Source of the DNA: Heterobilharzia americana | Lineage: Eukaryota > Platyhelminthes > Trematoda > Strigeidida > Schistosomatidae | Assembly (NCBI GenBank): GCA_944470555.2 | Contig: OX104131.1 | Coordinates: 20,638,515-20,702,514, forward strand | Length of the DNA stretch: 64,000 bases | Reading direction: 5' to 3' | Part shown: in pieces, positions 46,546 through 59,260 of the stretch | Position numbering within the stretch: position 1 is the first letter of the stretch | Layout of the letters: each line of letters opens with the position of its first letter | Notes under the pieces: generated by a model | Databases searched by the model: none | Seen by the model: only the letters and a program-made list of their open reading frames with translations | What the model was told of the DNA's origin: nothing | Position numbers and translations under genes: made by a program

Positions 46546-46749
46546 TTGGCCGATCTGTCTTCGCTTCTCTCGATGAAGGCAAAAGTAAACATGGGGACAT
46601 GGAATGTCCGCACGATGTTTGGACCCAGCGAGGCTGCCCAGATTGCAAAAGAGATGAAAAGGTACAGCATTGAAGTGCTAGGAATCTGCGAGGAACCTGC
46701 AGATGGAATGGAAATAGACTCTCCAAACTGTCAACTGGAGAGTCAATAA
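46546..46749 (+). pseudogene. RTE endonuclease N-terminus (old copy)
   Basis: MKAKVNMGTWNVRTMFGPSE and EVLGICEEPADGME. The catalytic Glu block GICESRW is altered to GICEEPA by an insertion, so the site is damaged. Confidence 0.75.
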
Positions 46750-47994
46750 TCTACTCCGATTTCGTCACCAACACGACAATTATGAGCACACAGAGTTTTC
46801 GACTGGTTATCATGATGTCGCCAACAGCATCGAAGGCTGTCTCTCGTGCAGTCGGAACAAGTCTCCTCCTGCAGGATCGTGGCAGATGGATTCAACTCAA
46901 AAGGAAGTAAAGTTACAATCACACAATTCTACTCCACGCATTCACAAATAATGTGGATGAAGAGAAGAGGGAGGAATTCTACAGAAAATTGCAATCAGTA
47001 ATGGACAAAACCACACCGCATTTGTCAATACCAGTTTGTGAACTGATGAACGAGAATGCAGAACTGTTCACAGATGTCTGCACATCCAACCACTTGATGA
47101 TTGCAGTGAGGCAGTGTGCACAAACACAAGGATATTCACGAGTCAGCAACATGGATTCGATTTCACCAGACAACAGGACACACTACACTGCAAATCACAT
47201 CGAATTCATCTCAACGTGAAGAAAGTGGAGACGAAGCCAGCCTACTGAACACAAGAACAGATGAAGAAGAGGAGCAGATGTAGGTGGTTTACACAACTCA
47301 CTATCTAGTGCAAGAAACCTACCTTCACAATGGAGTGGAAAGCCTTGAGAGAAGTTGGTGACAGGCCACAGTTCGATTTGAGCATGGAGAAGAGAGACTG
47401 AACTGAAGGACAAAGCTACAAAGGAGATGTTTACGTGAGTCAGTCATGAAGACAGAATGGGAGATATTTAGCAACATTGCTGAAGGAACGTGAGTGGAAG
47501 GATGCTGGAACTGTGTGAAAGCTATGCGGAAGGAAACCTGTATGACAGTGTTGGGAAGAAGGAAGAAGGATCAAGACAAGGAAGGACTGTAATGGATGTC
47601 GACGGCAACATGGAAACTGATGGAGCAGGGAGAGTAAGATGTTGAAGCAAAAGATGAACCAGTGCAGTGCAGTGCAGTGTGGTGCTGTGTAGGGCAGTGC
47701 ATGGATGAATAACGAAATGAGGAAGTGAACACAACCTATGAAAGACTACACTGGAGGAGGAAGTGAGCTAGAGTGTGCGCAGACACTTCAAGTATAACTT
47801 GTAACTGAAGCAGAACAGGCTGCTGGTAGGAGACACAGAGACCTGACAACATTGTATCAAAAGACCAAGTTACTTACTATCTGGGATAGGAGAGATCAAC
47901 CCAGATGGAACCCGTGAGAGATAATGAAGAAAAACTATTTTCCGCTAAAGAAGTGGTATAAAGGAAAGGACGGGCTGACCACTTTAAAAAACGT

Positions 47995-48851
47995 TTGAAT
48001 CGACCACCACTGGCAACTTGTCTAGCAATATCCCCAGCAACGGCCGTTCTGTCAGTTAACACTGTTCCTCCAACAAAAGTAGACGCCGTAAAACTGCTGA
48101 AATCCGGGAAAGCAGCAGAACCGGATGGAATTCCAACGAGAGCACTGAAAACAGACGCAGAGGCGATAGCGGACATGCTCACACCACTACTGCAGAAGTT
48201 GTGTGAAGTAAAATTTGGTAACTGCAGATTGACTGGAAGAAGGGCTACCTTATCAAACTCCTAACAAGCCTTTGCAAAACTGGCGAGGAATCATGCTCCT
48301 GTCCACACCAACCAAAATATTAAGCTGCATCATCCTGGAGAGACTAGAACACACACTGGATTTAAAATTACGACGCGAACAGGCTGGCTTTAGGATGAAA
48401 AAATCATGTGCGGATCAAATTTCGACGCTACACATCATCATAGAACACAGTATAGAATGGCAGTCAACTCTACACCTCAACTCCATGGACTTTCAGAAGG
48501 CCTTCGACCGCGAGGTAATTTGACAGGCAGCTGCTTCAACACTACGGAGTGCCAAAAATCTTTATCAACCTCATTCAACAACTATATGAAGACGCCACAT
48601 GCCAAGTGATTCAAACTGGAAAATTGAGTGATGCCTTTGAAGTGAAGACAGGAGTAAGACAAGGCTGCCTACTGTCACCGATCATCTTGCTGATTGCAAT
48701 AGATTCGATAATGCAGCAAACCGTAGGGGGCGAGAAGATGGTCATACACTGGATTGATGAAGACAGCCTGGAAGATCTGAATTCCGCCAATGATCTTTGT
48801 CTAATGTCTAGTGGCACAAACTCGGTGTACAGGCGAAAACTAACAAGTTGA
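47995..48851 (+). pseudogene. RTE linker and reverse transcriptase remnants (old copy)
   Basis: Three open pieces in different frames: 47995-48264 (PPTKVDAVKLLKSGKAAEPDGI), 48272-48523 (GIMLLSTPTKILSCIILERL, QAGFRMKKSCADQI, SMDFQKAFDREV, where SVD after motif A is lost) and 48549-48851 (KTGVRQGCLLSPIIL). The FADD box reads SANDLCLM, so the first catalytic aspartate of motif C is replaced by Asn. The enzyme is dead both by frame and by active-site change. Confidence 0.8.
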
Positions 48852-49292
48852 CAGAAGAAGCAAGGCAGCGACGTCGCGACTTCAAGTGAGTGCAGAGAGG
48901 ACGGAAGGGATGAATATACCCAACGAATGATGATAACAACAACAGGCACCAATCAACAGTAACCGGAGATATCTAAAGGAAGTTGTCTCTTTCACCTGCC
49001 ACCTAGGCAGAAACGTTTCAACTACAGACGGCACTGGCACACATGAAGATGCTAATGCCAGTGTTTCAAAAGCAAGACAAGCTCTCATCAATCTGAAACC
49101 TTTTTGGAAATCTACTGTACTCCACTCAGCATAGAGCGTGAACAACATCCGGATTTTCAACAGCAATGTCAAGTCAATGCTGCTATGTGATGGTTGAGAG
49201 ACTTGGCGCGTCACAAAAAGCATTTCCAACAAACTACAGATATGCATCAAGGGCTGCCACCTACGCCCACTCTATACTGAAGATCAGATAAA

Positions 49293-49499
49293 ATGGCCAG
49301 AAAGAATAAGCAACAAGGAACTCTGGGAACGAACCAACCAAGAACCTATCACCCAACAAATATGCGGAAGGAAGTGGAGATTGATTGGACATACACCAGA
49401 AAACCATTCGGATGCATCACGGGCCAGGCCCTCGAGTGGAATCCGAAATGGGAAACAGCAAGTTGGGCATCCGATGGTGATATGGATGAGATTATGTGA
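49293..49499 (+). pseudogene. RTE C-terminal region (old copy)
   Basis: The region encodes the tail without the young-lineage insertion: TGQALEWNPKWE reads straight through the position (49430) where the young copies have AGTTG inserted. That makes this copy a useful outgroup for the insertion. Confidence 0.7.
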
Positions 49500-49636
49500 G
49501 GATGAAATGAAAGCTTATGAGTAGTTGTGGTGCCAGGTCCAAAAGACCGCATAGAAGAGAATGCCATGGTGGCGTACTACTGAAGCCCTATGTTCCTCTA
49601 AGGACCCAAGGGAAACAAATAGTAATAATAATATAT

Positions 49637-50948
49637 AATATCTCAAAGTTTTGCTACCTGGACAGTGGATCATAATTCTCTCACTACAGCGGTGACTTTA
49701 TGTTTCATTTGTTGGTGAAGATTTTGTTTAGAAAGCCAACGAAAGTATGAGCTATCCACAAGGCTCAAAAGAAACAACATGAATGAAATTATCCTTCTGA
49801 GCTACGAATTTTCTCTACCACTTACCAAACATTCGATTCATGTGCATCTGAATACATTTAACACAAAAGGCGAATTACAGCATTTGAGTTTGTAATGTTT
49901 CAGAATATCAGCATATTGCCGTGGCATTGCATAACATTTTGGACCCGATATTACATTAGGGTAAACACTAAATGAAATTTCACCAACACCCAAAGCGTCT
50001 ATATAAACTTAGTTATCCGAAAACAACAATTTAAAATAGCTTGTGTTTTGAGATGAAGTTTCCTAGAGCAAAATATGAGTAGGAATAATCATAACAAAAA
50101 TCACAAAAATAATTAGGCTCTTGAACTCCTACAAAGTTTGCACAAAAAATGCGGGAAACCTATTTTATCTTTATATGAATAAGCAGTGATCTCATGATAT
50201 ACTTACATGTATATCCATTCATTTAGGAAGTGAAGTTATAAACTATCAATACGTTAGGGTGAAAAGAGGTTTATTCTTGTTCTTATATCCATTGGAATTA
50301 TATAAAATAAACTATTATATGGCGTATGTTGTTTAGATTGCTTGAATGTTGAAAAGCGATCAATTAACTTATGTTTCAGGGTTTCCATCTATTTGTTTCT
50401 ACATCAGCAATACGTTGCTACCTTTAATAACATGTTAATCACATAGGTCGAATAAATAAATCGGAAGACGGCTAGGGAATGTGAAAATGACAGTTGAAAA
50501 GTAATTTACTGAGAATACTCATTAGGACACAAGAGAAAAAGAGTTTATGCCTTTAAAACTGACGTCTCCTCTGATGTCTTGAAAAGAACTTCAAACTCAC
50601 TAAGGAAATATTTTTACGTTGAGGATGTTATTCTTCAGTCGTTCAATGCTTTCTGGTAACCTCAAGGATAAGATTTCGCATCTGACCACTTCCAGGTGTG
50701 TTTATCAATTCACCTTATCTAGATCCTGACACATGAGTCGTCCGATCTGCAATCTTTCCAAACGGGTAAGAAAAGATTACCCCGTCTAGCTGCAAAAATT
50801 TACCACCGGATATTTCAAAGGGCCAATAACTGAACACTGTGCCAACACTAGTCCCAGCATCACAACCGACTCAGCGATCAAAGTGATCTGCAGGGTGGAA
50901 AGAAATCTGCCTAAATGGTACACTTCTGCATTCTCTGTATACTACAGA
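49637..50948. other. AT-rich stretch without a recognised gene
   Basis: No supported gene; the last 140 bp (50820-50948) are less AT-rich but unassigned. Confidence 0.4.
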
Positions 50949-50960
50949 AGCTCTTGTCAT
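50949..50960 (+). repeat. Target-site duplication, left
   Basis: AGCTCTTGTCAT, repeated at 54211-54222. Confidence 0.9.
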
Positions 50961-51121
50961 TATTATTATTATTTATTATTAGTCCCTTGGGTTCCTAGTG
51001 GAACATAGGGCTTCACTAGCACGTCTCCAGTGACCTCTGTTCTCTGAGATCTTTTGAACCTGGTTCCACGACAGCCCACAAGCTCTCATTTCCTCCTCTC
51101 ACGACCTCCTCCATGTCACCC

Positions 51122-52408
51122 TCAGACGTCCAACTCGTCGCTTCCCCTAGGGATCCCACTCGAGCAACTGGCCTGACGCGTGATGTCCCCAGTCGGCCTT
51201 CTCAGTGTATGGCCAATCCATCTCCACTTCTTCCTGCATATTTGTTGCGTGATAGGTTCTTGGTTGATTCGTTCCCAGAGTTCCTTGTTGCTTATTCTTA
51301 TTCTGGACATCTGAGCTTCAGTAGCGAGCCAGCGTAAGCAGTTGCTGATGAATGTCTGTAGTTTATTGGAAATCTCTTTCGTGACGCGCCAAGTCTCTGA
51401 ACCATACAGAAGCACTGACTTAACGTTGGTGTTGAAAATCCGTATCTTGTTCCGCATGCTGAGTGCAGAAGATCTCCACACTGGTTTCAGGCTAATGAAC
51501 GCCTGTCTTGCTTTTCCGATTCTGACTTTGACGTCCTCGTCCGTCCCGCCTGTAGTTGAGACAGTGCTTCCTAGATAGGTGAAGGAGGTTACTTCCTTTA
51601 AGTTTCTCCCGTTGACGGTGATTGGAGCTTGTTGTTGTTGTTGATGGTGGTGGTGCAGTATCTTCATCACTTCTGTCTTCTCTATATTCACTTGAAGTCC
51701 CGTCTTCGCTACCTCTTCTGTCAACTTGCTAGTTTTCGCCTGTAGATCTTCAAGTTTGTGTGACATCAGGCACAAGTCATCGGCGAAATCCAGATCTTCT
51801 AGGTTCGTTTCCGTCGTCCAGCGTATCCCCCTCTTCTCCCTCCCCACTGTTTGCTGCATAATCCAGTCCATCACAATCAGGAATATCATGGGGGATAGTA
51901 GGCAACCTTGTTTCACTCCTGTCTTCACTTCAGTGGCATCACTGAGATTCCCATTGTGAATTACTTGGCATGTGGCATCTTCATATAGTTGTTGAATGAG
52001 GCGGATAAAGGTTTGTGGTACTCCGTAGTAATGAAATAGTTTCCAAATTACTTCTCGGTCGACGCTGTCAAAGGTCTTCTCAAAGTCGATGAAGTTGAGG
52101 TGGAGAGCTGATTGCCATTCTATGCTCTGTTCTATGATAATGCGAAGCGTTGCACTTTGGTCAGCACATGATTTGTACTTCCTGAAGCCTGCCTGTTCCG
52201 GTCGCAGTTTTGAATCCAGTGCATTCTTTAGCCTCTCCAAGATGATGCGGCTTAATATTTTACTTGGGGTGGATAGGAGGGTGATTCCGCGCCAGTTCTT
52301 GCAAGCACTGAGGTCACCCTTCTTCGGCAATTTAACGAGGTATCCCTTCTTCCAATCACCAGGTACCCTCTCTTCCCTCCACACCTTCTGCAATAGTGGT
52401 GTGAGCAT
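51122..52408 (-). pseudogene. RTE reverse transcriptase (copy 3)
   Basis: From MLTPLLQKVWREERVPGDW through GITLLSTPSKILSRI, FIDFEKTFDSVDRE (motif A, catalytic Asp kept; Ala changed to Thr), KQGCLLSPMIF and LDFADDLCLM to TSFTYLGS and DELDV. All RT catalytic residues are present. A stretch near residue 370 reads RWLATEAQMSRIRI instead of RSLLKIRWPERI through small compensating indels. It is in the same frame as the upstream piece but separated from it by a stop at about 52508. Confidence 0.9.
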
Positions 52409-52507
52409 GTCCGCTGTTGTCTCTGCATCTGTTCCCAGTGCTTCCGGTTGGATGCCATCTGGTCCTGCTGCTTTTCCGCATTTCAGTAGCTTTCTGGCGT
52501 TCAGGAC

Positions 52508-53497
52508 TTACACTTTTGTTGGAGGATTTATGTTCACTTGTAGTTCAGCGGCTGCAGGTGGTATTTCTGGACGAAGTGCAGGTGGTGGTCGATTCAAGAG
52601 CTTCTTGAAGTGGTCGGCACATCGTTTCCTCTGTTTCTCTTCTTTTGTAATTAAATTTCCTTCTTCATCTTTTATTGGTTTCATCTGTGTTGGTCTCTTC
52701 CCTAATAGCAACCTGGTTATTTGATACAATGTCGTCAGGTCTCTCTTACCTGCAGCCTGTTCGGCTTGACTTGCCAGTGTTTCGTAGAAGTGTCTTTTGT
52801 CTTTGCGTGCACTCTTCTTCACTTCTTTGTCCAGTGTTTTATACATCGTGCTCAGTTCCTCTTGTCGTTGAGCATCCTTGCACTGGTTTATCTTCTGCTT
52901 CACCATCCTCCTCTCCTCTATCAGCTTCCAGGTATCCGTCGAGATCCATTCCTTGTCTTCTTTCTTCTTCCTCCCTAATACGGCTGTGCAGGTTTCTTTC
53001 CACATAGCTTTCAAAGACTTCCAGTGTTCTTCCACACAGGTTTCTTCAGGGATGTTCCTCGATATCTCCCATTTTGTCTTGATGGCTGCCTTGAACATCT
53101 CCTTTGTAGTTTCATCCTTCAGTTTCCGAGTGTTGTATTTGAACTGTGGTCTATCACCAGCTTCCTTGAAGGCTTTCAACTTAATTTGGAAGGTTCTTGG
53201 CACTAGACAGTGGTCTGAACCTACATCTGCTCGTCTTCTTGACCTTGTGTCAAGTAGACTGCGTCTCCATTTTCTCGAGATTGAGATAAAGTCGATTTGA
53301 TTTTTAGTGTGTCCATCTGGTGAAATCCATGTCGCTTTGTGGATATCTTTGTGCTTGAGCACACTGCCTCCAATCACCGAATCGTTGAATGCACAGAATT
53401 CTGCAAACAATTCTCCATTCTCATTCATTTCACCTAGCGCCTCTCGACCCATGGTTAGTTCTCTTCCTGTGTTGTCCCCTCCCAGTTTGGCATTCAT
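52508..53497 (-). pseudogene. RTE endonuclease end and linker (copy 3)
   Basis: MNAKLGGDNTGRELTMGREA opens the piece, with HKATWISPDGHTKNQIDF and GSDHCLV (SDH kept, Y changed to C). The charged linker follows with only three Pro in the run, to NPPTKV and a TAA. Upstream the endonuclease is shifted by a 5-nt insertion just before GDMNAK. Confidence 0.87.
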
Positions 53498-53510
53498 GTC
53501 GCCCCACCCA

Positions 53511-53852
53511 TTAGAATTTTGATATCACCAACTGGCGTCTTGTCCAGTGTTGATTGGAGTTGTCTGTAGAATTCCTCCTTGTTCTCTTTATCTGCATTAT
53601 TTGTAGGTGCATAGCATTGTATGATTGTGACCTTTCTTCCTTCCTTCCTTTTGAGTTGAATCTTGCCGTCATGATGCTGCAGGAGGAGATTGGTTTCCAC
53701 TGCATGAGAGCCTTTGATGCTGTTGGGGACATCATGATAGCCACTCCCTCAGTGTGCTCGTGGTTGTTGTCTGTGTGACAATATCGGAGTAGATTACTGA
53801 TTCTCCAGTTGACAGTTTGGTGAGTCCATTCCCATTCCATCTGCTTTCGCAA
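53511..53852 (-). pseudogene. RTE endonuclease, middle part, broken (copy 3)
   Basis: EGVAIMMSPTASKALMQW and TARFNSKGRKE, then lost to an 8-nt CCTT-repeat expansion; the expected YAPTNN block appears in the neighbouring frame (53494-53700, TIIQCYAPTNN). First-part residues before HEHTEGV are out of frame. Confidence 0.75.
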
Positions 53853-54145
53853 ATCCCAAGCACATCAGTGTGATACCTTCTCATCTCTTTTGCAATCTGG
53901 GCTGCCTTACTGGGTTCAAACATGGTGCGGACACTCCATGTCCCCACGTTTACTTTCGCTTTCATCGAGAGAAGACACATCGGCCAATTGGCTTCCCGAA
54001 GGCTTTCACCAACTGGCGTCATTTCGCCTCTCCGACTCCGGCGAGGAATAAGTTTGTTTTTATTTTTTATATATCGTTTGTGCTTTGAAGTTTCTTTAGC
54101 GATTAGATTTGTTTTACGGGGTGGGGTTGCTAGCCCTATGCCCAA
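53732..54145 (-). pseudogene. RTE N-terminus and endonuclease start (copy 3)
   Basis: This copy keeps the longest N-terminus: MGIGLATPPRKTN, a Lys/Arg-rich stretch (RRSRRGEMTPVGES), then VNVGTWSVRTM and GICESRWNGNG. In GTWNVRTM the Asn is replaced by Ser. Because the GCCTGCCT duplication of copies 1 and 2 is absent here, the basic leader joins the endonuclease in frame, suggesting a start near 54145, or at the MTPVGES methionine. Confidence 0.8.
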
Positions 54146-54210
54146 CCTTCCCTCTTTACCCGGGCTTAGGACCGGCTAGTAACTAGTGAACTAGTTAACC
54201 AGGCGAGGTT

Positions 54211-54222
54211 AGCTCTTGTCAT
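54211..54222 (+). repeat. Target-site duplication, right
   Basis: Second copy of AGCTCTTGTCAT. Confidence 0.9.
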
Positions 54223-55674
54223 ACCCATAGAGAAATCGGAATTGTGTGCAAAAGAAAAACGCAACCGATGATGTACATTTCAGACTAGACAGTATTTATA
54301 GTAGTATGTATATAAAAGTTTCATTTAAACTGCCGATTTTTGACGTAAAAAGCACTAAACTTGCTTACTTTACACTGAATCACTAATTTTGTATTCATTT
54401 CGAAAAAAAATTGAGAAGTGGAATTACCAAACAGAAGGGTAGAATGTATATCGACAAAAAAAGACTTGTTTTAGTCTTCTTACGCAAAGAAAGTGAGCAG
54501 CTAGGAAAAAATTTCAGACTTGTATTTGTATAATGTCTGTGGCAATGTCTAGTAATTTTTGAGCGCACACGGCGGTCTGCGAAAAAAAATTCAAGCCAAA
54601 GTGATTTCTGGTTAACCTACATAAGATGAAAAGTTTGACTGGTTATTGTCAAAGCTGTTTCTTGAAAAATATTTTTGTAATTTTAGTTCTTGTTTTGTAA
54701 TAGGCAGATTATTTTATAGAAAGTACAATAAGTAGCGGAAGCAATCTGTCATACCAGTTGTTTCATCACGAAGTGTGTACTGTGTATACGGTAAGAAGGT
54801 AAAAAGTGGAAAAAAATGGATCATTCAACAAAAGATACATTTAGCAATCATTATTATATATCTAGGTTATAAAAAATAAAAGACACATTCAGTTGACACA
54901 AGAAGTACTCTGAGGAAATCATTCTTCATCCTCTGCATGGCAGTAAACAGTGAAAGTAGACTCTCTGTTACTAATGTATTGTAGAGCCTAAAAAACTACT
55001 GAATCAATGTTTCCATGCCCAAAAATGAAAGTCAATAGATGATTAAACAGTCATCAACTTAATCTTAAGTTACCAATCATATATACTACTGCTCAACATT
55101 TCTGTTAAGATTTGCTTTTCAACTCATGGGAATGGGCTAGCTGCACTGGTAGTAGGGTTTTCATTTCTTCTCAAATTGTTGTTTATTAAATGGAATTCTG
55201 TAACCACGTGCTGAAGACAAACCACCAGTCACCTATCTCACTGAATATTCGTCGCTAGATAAAGTGGCGAAATAATGATTGGACTGATGATGCAGAATGC
55301 ACACAATAAGCTCATCAAATACGATAAAGTAGCCACTTCCCAATATTGAAACTAATCCTAGTTGCAGAGGTGATGAACAGAGTAACTAATATCATAAAAG
55401 CAAGAGAAGAGTGGAAAATCTAAGAAGCGAACTGTCTAAACTACCTGAACCAATAAAAAAAGAGGCTAAACTTGGATAAGCAGTTAACGTTTCAGAAAAA
55501 CCTTATACTAGGCCAAAAAGGGATTCAACTACAATTCCGAGATAGCAAATACTTTAGATTTCTACGCAGTGTTTGGATCCCTACTCAAAATGTTCGGAAT
55601 AAAACCTGAAAAACAACATGAGCTACTACATCTAGTTAAATTGTTGATAAAAATTAAAGCACGATGACATCAGC
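54223..55674. other. AT-rich stretch without a recognised gene
   Basis: No supported gene. The stretch 55350-55600 is rich in Lys/Glu codons on the plus strand and could be eroded N-terminal PLE sequence upstream of 56.1 kb, but no motif confirms it. Confidence 0.35.
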
Positions 55675-55790
55675 TCAGTACATGGATATGCAAAGCTGAA
55701 GAGTCCCATGCTACAGCGAAACAGCTGTCAAGTACTCCCAAGTTTTCAGTGTTTCTCCAGCTGATGTCAGTCCTTGACACATACTAACCT
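55675..55790 (-). repeat. Fragment of the second tRNA-headed repeat
   Basis: On the minus strand, AAGGACTGACATCAGCTGG, then GACAGCTGTTTCGCTGTAG and GGGACTCTTCAG match the 30043-30130 unit. Confidence 0.6.
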
Positions 55791-56089
55791 GGAAAGAAAC
55801 CATTGGCTTTATTTATATCAGGTTGTACAAGCAAAACAGACAAGGTATACAACAATTTAGGCACTCATCATGCTGTTGACAAGAAACTGAGCAAATAGCT
55901 GGACGCCTGAGTATAAATGAAACAACACAAATGTAGTCAGCGCTGACCAAACCATATAAGAGGAAGAGTGATTAAAGTAGCCACATAGCCTAGTTCTTCT
56001 CAGATTCTACGCTCAGTGGAAAACTAATACAGTAGCCTGACATTCCACCACTGTCATTAGACTCAAAACGTTATACACCTTTAATAAAA

Positions 56090-56400
56090 CCAAAATTTAT
56101 ACGAAAGTAGATGTATCTTTACAGCTTAAGTCAGCACTCACCCAATTCACTAATCCAATTCCTTTTGAGAATTAAAATAGAAAAGGACGAAAAGGTGGTA
56201 TCCTTCGACGTATGTGTACTTATCACTTCAGCCAATCAACATCTCGTCAAGGGAACAACAAATAGCCTTCTCCAAAATGATGGAAGTCTTCGAAAGTGAA
56301 CATAAACGTTTGCTACGAACCTAGTAAAACTAATTAACCTATGTCTGACAACGCACTCCCAGTCCAACTGGAAGATTAAAAAGTAAGCTGAAAGAAACTT
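56090..56400 (+). pseudogene. Penelope-like RT fragment
   Basis: The open stretch to 56299 contains EKDEKVVSFDVCVLITSANQ, which matches the PLE RT block around the first catalytic Asp (the usual VSFDV-x-SLFTS form). Downstream, in another frame, LVKLINLCLTTHSQSNWKI resembles the next PLE block. Beyond 56400 no PLE sequence can be followed. Dead fragment; moderate confidence. Confidence 0.6.
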
Positions 56401-56479
56401 TAATGAGCAAATAAAATTCAGACTTATCGCCTAACTAGTGATACAAAGATACCATAAATACTGGCAAGCGGAAGAATTC

Positions 56480-56545
56480 AGTACAAGCGTTTTGTCTTAC
56501 TTGGGATTCACCTAGATGTACATGTTTCTTTGTGATAATATTCCC
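56480..56545 (-). ncRNA. Eroded SINE hammerhead
   Basis: On the minus strand, ACATCTAGGTGAATCCCAAG, then AAGACAAAACGCTTGTACTG. The layout is right but CTGANGA reads GGTGAAT and GAAA reads AAAA. Inactive. Confidence 0.5.
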
Positions 56546-59139
56546 AATGAAACTTGATGCAGAGGTTTGAATCAATACATTGTTTCAATGAATATATCTG
56601 AAACTTTGATTTATCATAACGGTAACACGTTTTATTCCCTACACAACTGAACTGGTGAAAATCTTCAATCTAATCAAATAAACCTTTTTGACGAAATCAA
56701 ATTTCTAGAAGCTCTTGTTGGTAAAGTACTAAATAGATCATTACAAACACGGGTGTGCAAGAAAGGTATATACACGAAGCAAATTCTGAACTACAGTGGT
56801 AACAATTCAATATCACAAATAAAGAGTTAGGTATATAAAGTCCCCTCACAGACCAAGTCTCATTTTATGACTCAGAAACCATTTTTATGAAGTTTTCAGT
56901 CACTGAACAAAACAAAAATTCATTAGGAAGTGGCTATCAAAAGATCAAAGTCAGGATAGTTACCTCGACCTACAAAAAGGATCACTTTATCACGTATCAA
57001 CGATGTTCTAAAACGTGTCAACTGAATTACTCGTCGATTTGGTATTAGAGATGCAGGCTAGCCAATAAGATGCATAAAGAATATCTTCTGCAAGTGAAAA
57101 AATCTGTTGCCAAGAGAATATAAAGTAAATGTAATCAACAAAATTCCTTTTACGCTAGCCAGTCCAATAATCGGATGCTTCAGGGAATTAGTATGAATTA
57201 CCCATAAGTTTTAACATAGTCTCTCACTTCGGAACTGACAAATATTAAAAGATTTGTTAATAACTGAACTGGCATCTAACCCACTAGACTACTCCAAGTG
57301 TAACTCGTATACTTTGAGTAAGCTTAAAGAGAAAACGTGGTTTTTAAGCAATTACACTTATATAACTTTCAAATGAATGAAAATTCTTGTGGCGAATTTA
57401 CTATGACGATAATAAAATTGGTCAGGACTGGACACAGTGTTTGAAATGACTACTGTCGAATACATTACTTTGGCCGAATCAAATGATTATGACATTTTGT
57501 AGGCTTCACAACCTGAACATCACTATGACAACCACCCACTTATTAAGCTAATAAATTGCTAAATGAACTGAATCTCAAATGAATTATTCACAGTTCTTTG
57601 GCCAATATTCTTGAGATATTCCAAAGAAACAGACATTGAGAAATTAGTTGAATTCCTGTCACCAGTTAAAGTAAACAAATGAAATGATACATAATAAGTA
57701 AGAATGCTTAAAGCAAGCGGTTGCTTGAACCGAATATAGTAATGAATAATCACTGAGGAAAGAAAATATCGGAAGATAAAGAATGGTCCGTAACTGTAAG
57801 TACCATTTCATTTTAAGAAAACATATCAAATGTACACAGTTTTGAAAAATATAAAACAGCGCTAAGCAAGAAATAATACTTCTTATTTTCATTCCATTTT
57901 CAAAGCGAAAAATTGTTTTATGAGCTTCATTTGAACCTTATTGCAGCACTGTTCACAATTTAAATCACACAGGTTTTTACTTCAGCAACCAGTGGCTCAA
58001 TATTTATGAGTCATATTCATTATCTTTTGATTCCAGTAGAACTACCCAAAACCTTAGAGAAATGGACAGCTGTTAACCTCAGAATAAGTTACTGTACTGT
58101 GAGTATTAACGATGTGCCTCATGATAGATATCCCGAAGTTGTAATATGAAGCTGTATCCAGTGGGTCAACCAAGTCAAACTGATGCCAGATGATGAATTT
58201 GGATGATGGCCGTGATATATCGCGAATTATCAGGGGAAGGAGAATATGGACCACTGAACTCTTATCCAGTGTGTGAATGGTTTATGCGCCCGGCACAAAC
58301 TATGAAGGTGTTGAACTTGATGGGTTCATTAACTCGTAATACCCAAGGGTCACATAATGAGACAAAACAGTTATTTAGTGCCCTGAGGTTTTCAGTGTTT
58401 ATTTAAATGGTATTATACTTCGAAATGAATAAAATCCCTACTAATCTCATAGTCAAATGACCTGAAACTTTGATTTTCATTTAGGCCACTTTTCATCATA
58501 AAGCCAAGTGAAATCTTGAAAGTTTGCTTCTAGTAATGCGTTTCAGTCACTTGGTTTAATCAACTACTGAAGGCTAAAGGTTCACTTCAATAATTTCAAC
58601 TGAGAAACAAAAGTCAAAAACAATCAACTGATCTTTTAAAAAACAATATTTATTGAACTTTTGCTGAGAGTGTGTAAATTTTTTGCAAACAGATACTTGA
58701 TAGATATTCCCTCTGGATTTGTTTGCTCAGAAGTATTATTTTGTTGCTGTTGTCGTCGATATCAAGATAAGACCAGACATTACTGTGCAACAGTCTAAGT
58801 TGCCCCACCTCCAATTAGCACATCAAGTGAGAAAACACTGAGGTAAAAGGTAAAGAAATAAAGAAGAATCAGTCAAAAGCAGTAGAAATTGATAGAAACA
58901 AGGATGGAGTAGCAACAAAATACGGCCGTAGGCAGGAGTTACTCACTTGTTTGGAGCAATGAAATATTCTGTGGAGATCTGGTTAGGCCTTTTAGGACTT
59001 ATGCTTCTATGAATTGAAAGTGTAAACTTCATCACTGTTGCCAAAAGCAGCCTTATTAAATAAATTATTTAAGTCATCTAAATTTTTTGCAGTTCATATA
59101 AAGTAAATAGAAAAACTTTCCAGTGAAATAATGGGTACT
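56546..59139. other. AT-rich stretch without a recognised gene
   Basis: About 2.6 kb. The 67-codon plus frame at 58203-58406 has balanced composition but no known motif or flanking splice sites. The minus frames at 57559-57892 and 58054-58254 are unrecognised. Confidence 0.35.
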
Positions 59140-59260
59140 GGGTTCTAGCATTTGTGGTAACAATACCACTTACTGGAATGTTGGTATTTCTAGGTGACGA
59201 GTCTCAAGCAGGACGAAATGTGAGTCATTGATTCCCCTGAAAGCCACTAAAATCAATAAA
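59140..59260 (+). mobile_element. SINE fragment with hammerhead-like motif
   Basis: TTCTAGGTGACGAGTC, then AGGACGAAATGTGAGTC and GATTCCCCTG. GAAA and the GTC triplet are intact; the first core base is G instead of C, and stem I is weak. Confidence 0.55.

Larger units (their letters stand above)
46333..49636 (+). mobile_element. Old full-length RTE copy, heavily mutated
   Basis: From AACCCAGCG and CTAATTACTAGCCGG to CCTCTAAGGACCCAAGGGA with an AATAATAATA tail, about 3.3 kb. The order of domains is kept but the endonuclease middle is partly deleted (46980-47040) and stops are common. It shares the GTGCAGTGCAG run (47660) and the GGACTGTAATGG stop (47585) with the defective lineage of 3111-5276. 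It has neither the GCCTGCCT duplication nor the 5-nt tail insertion of the young copies, so it represents an older state. Confidence 0.88.
50961..54210 (-). mobile_element. Full-length RTE retrotransposon, copy 3
   Basis: About 3.25 kb on the minus strand with a perfect 12-bp target-site duplication and a (ATT)n tail at the left. It is closely similar to copies 1 and 2 and shares the 5-nt insertion before the tail (51165-51169), but lacks their GCCTGCCT duplication. Private lesions: CCAC-type insertion of 5 nt near 53503-53508, CCTT expansion (8 nt) near 53640-53650, a GAA-to-TAA stop near 52508, and compensating small changes near 51310-51330. Confidence 0.92.
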
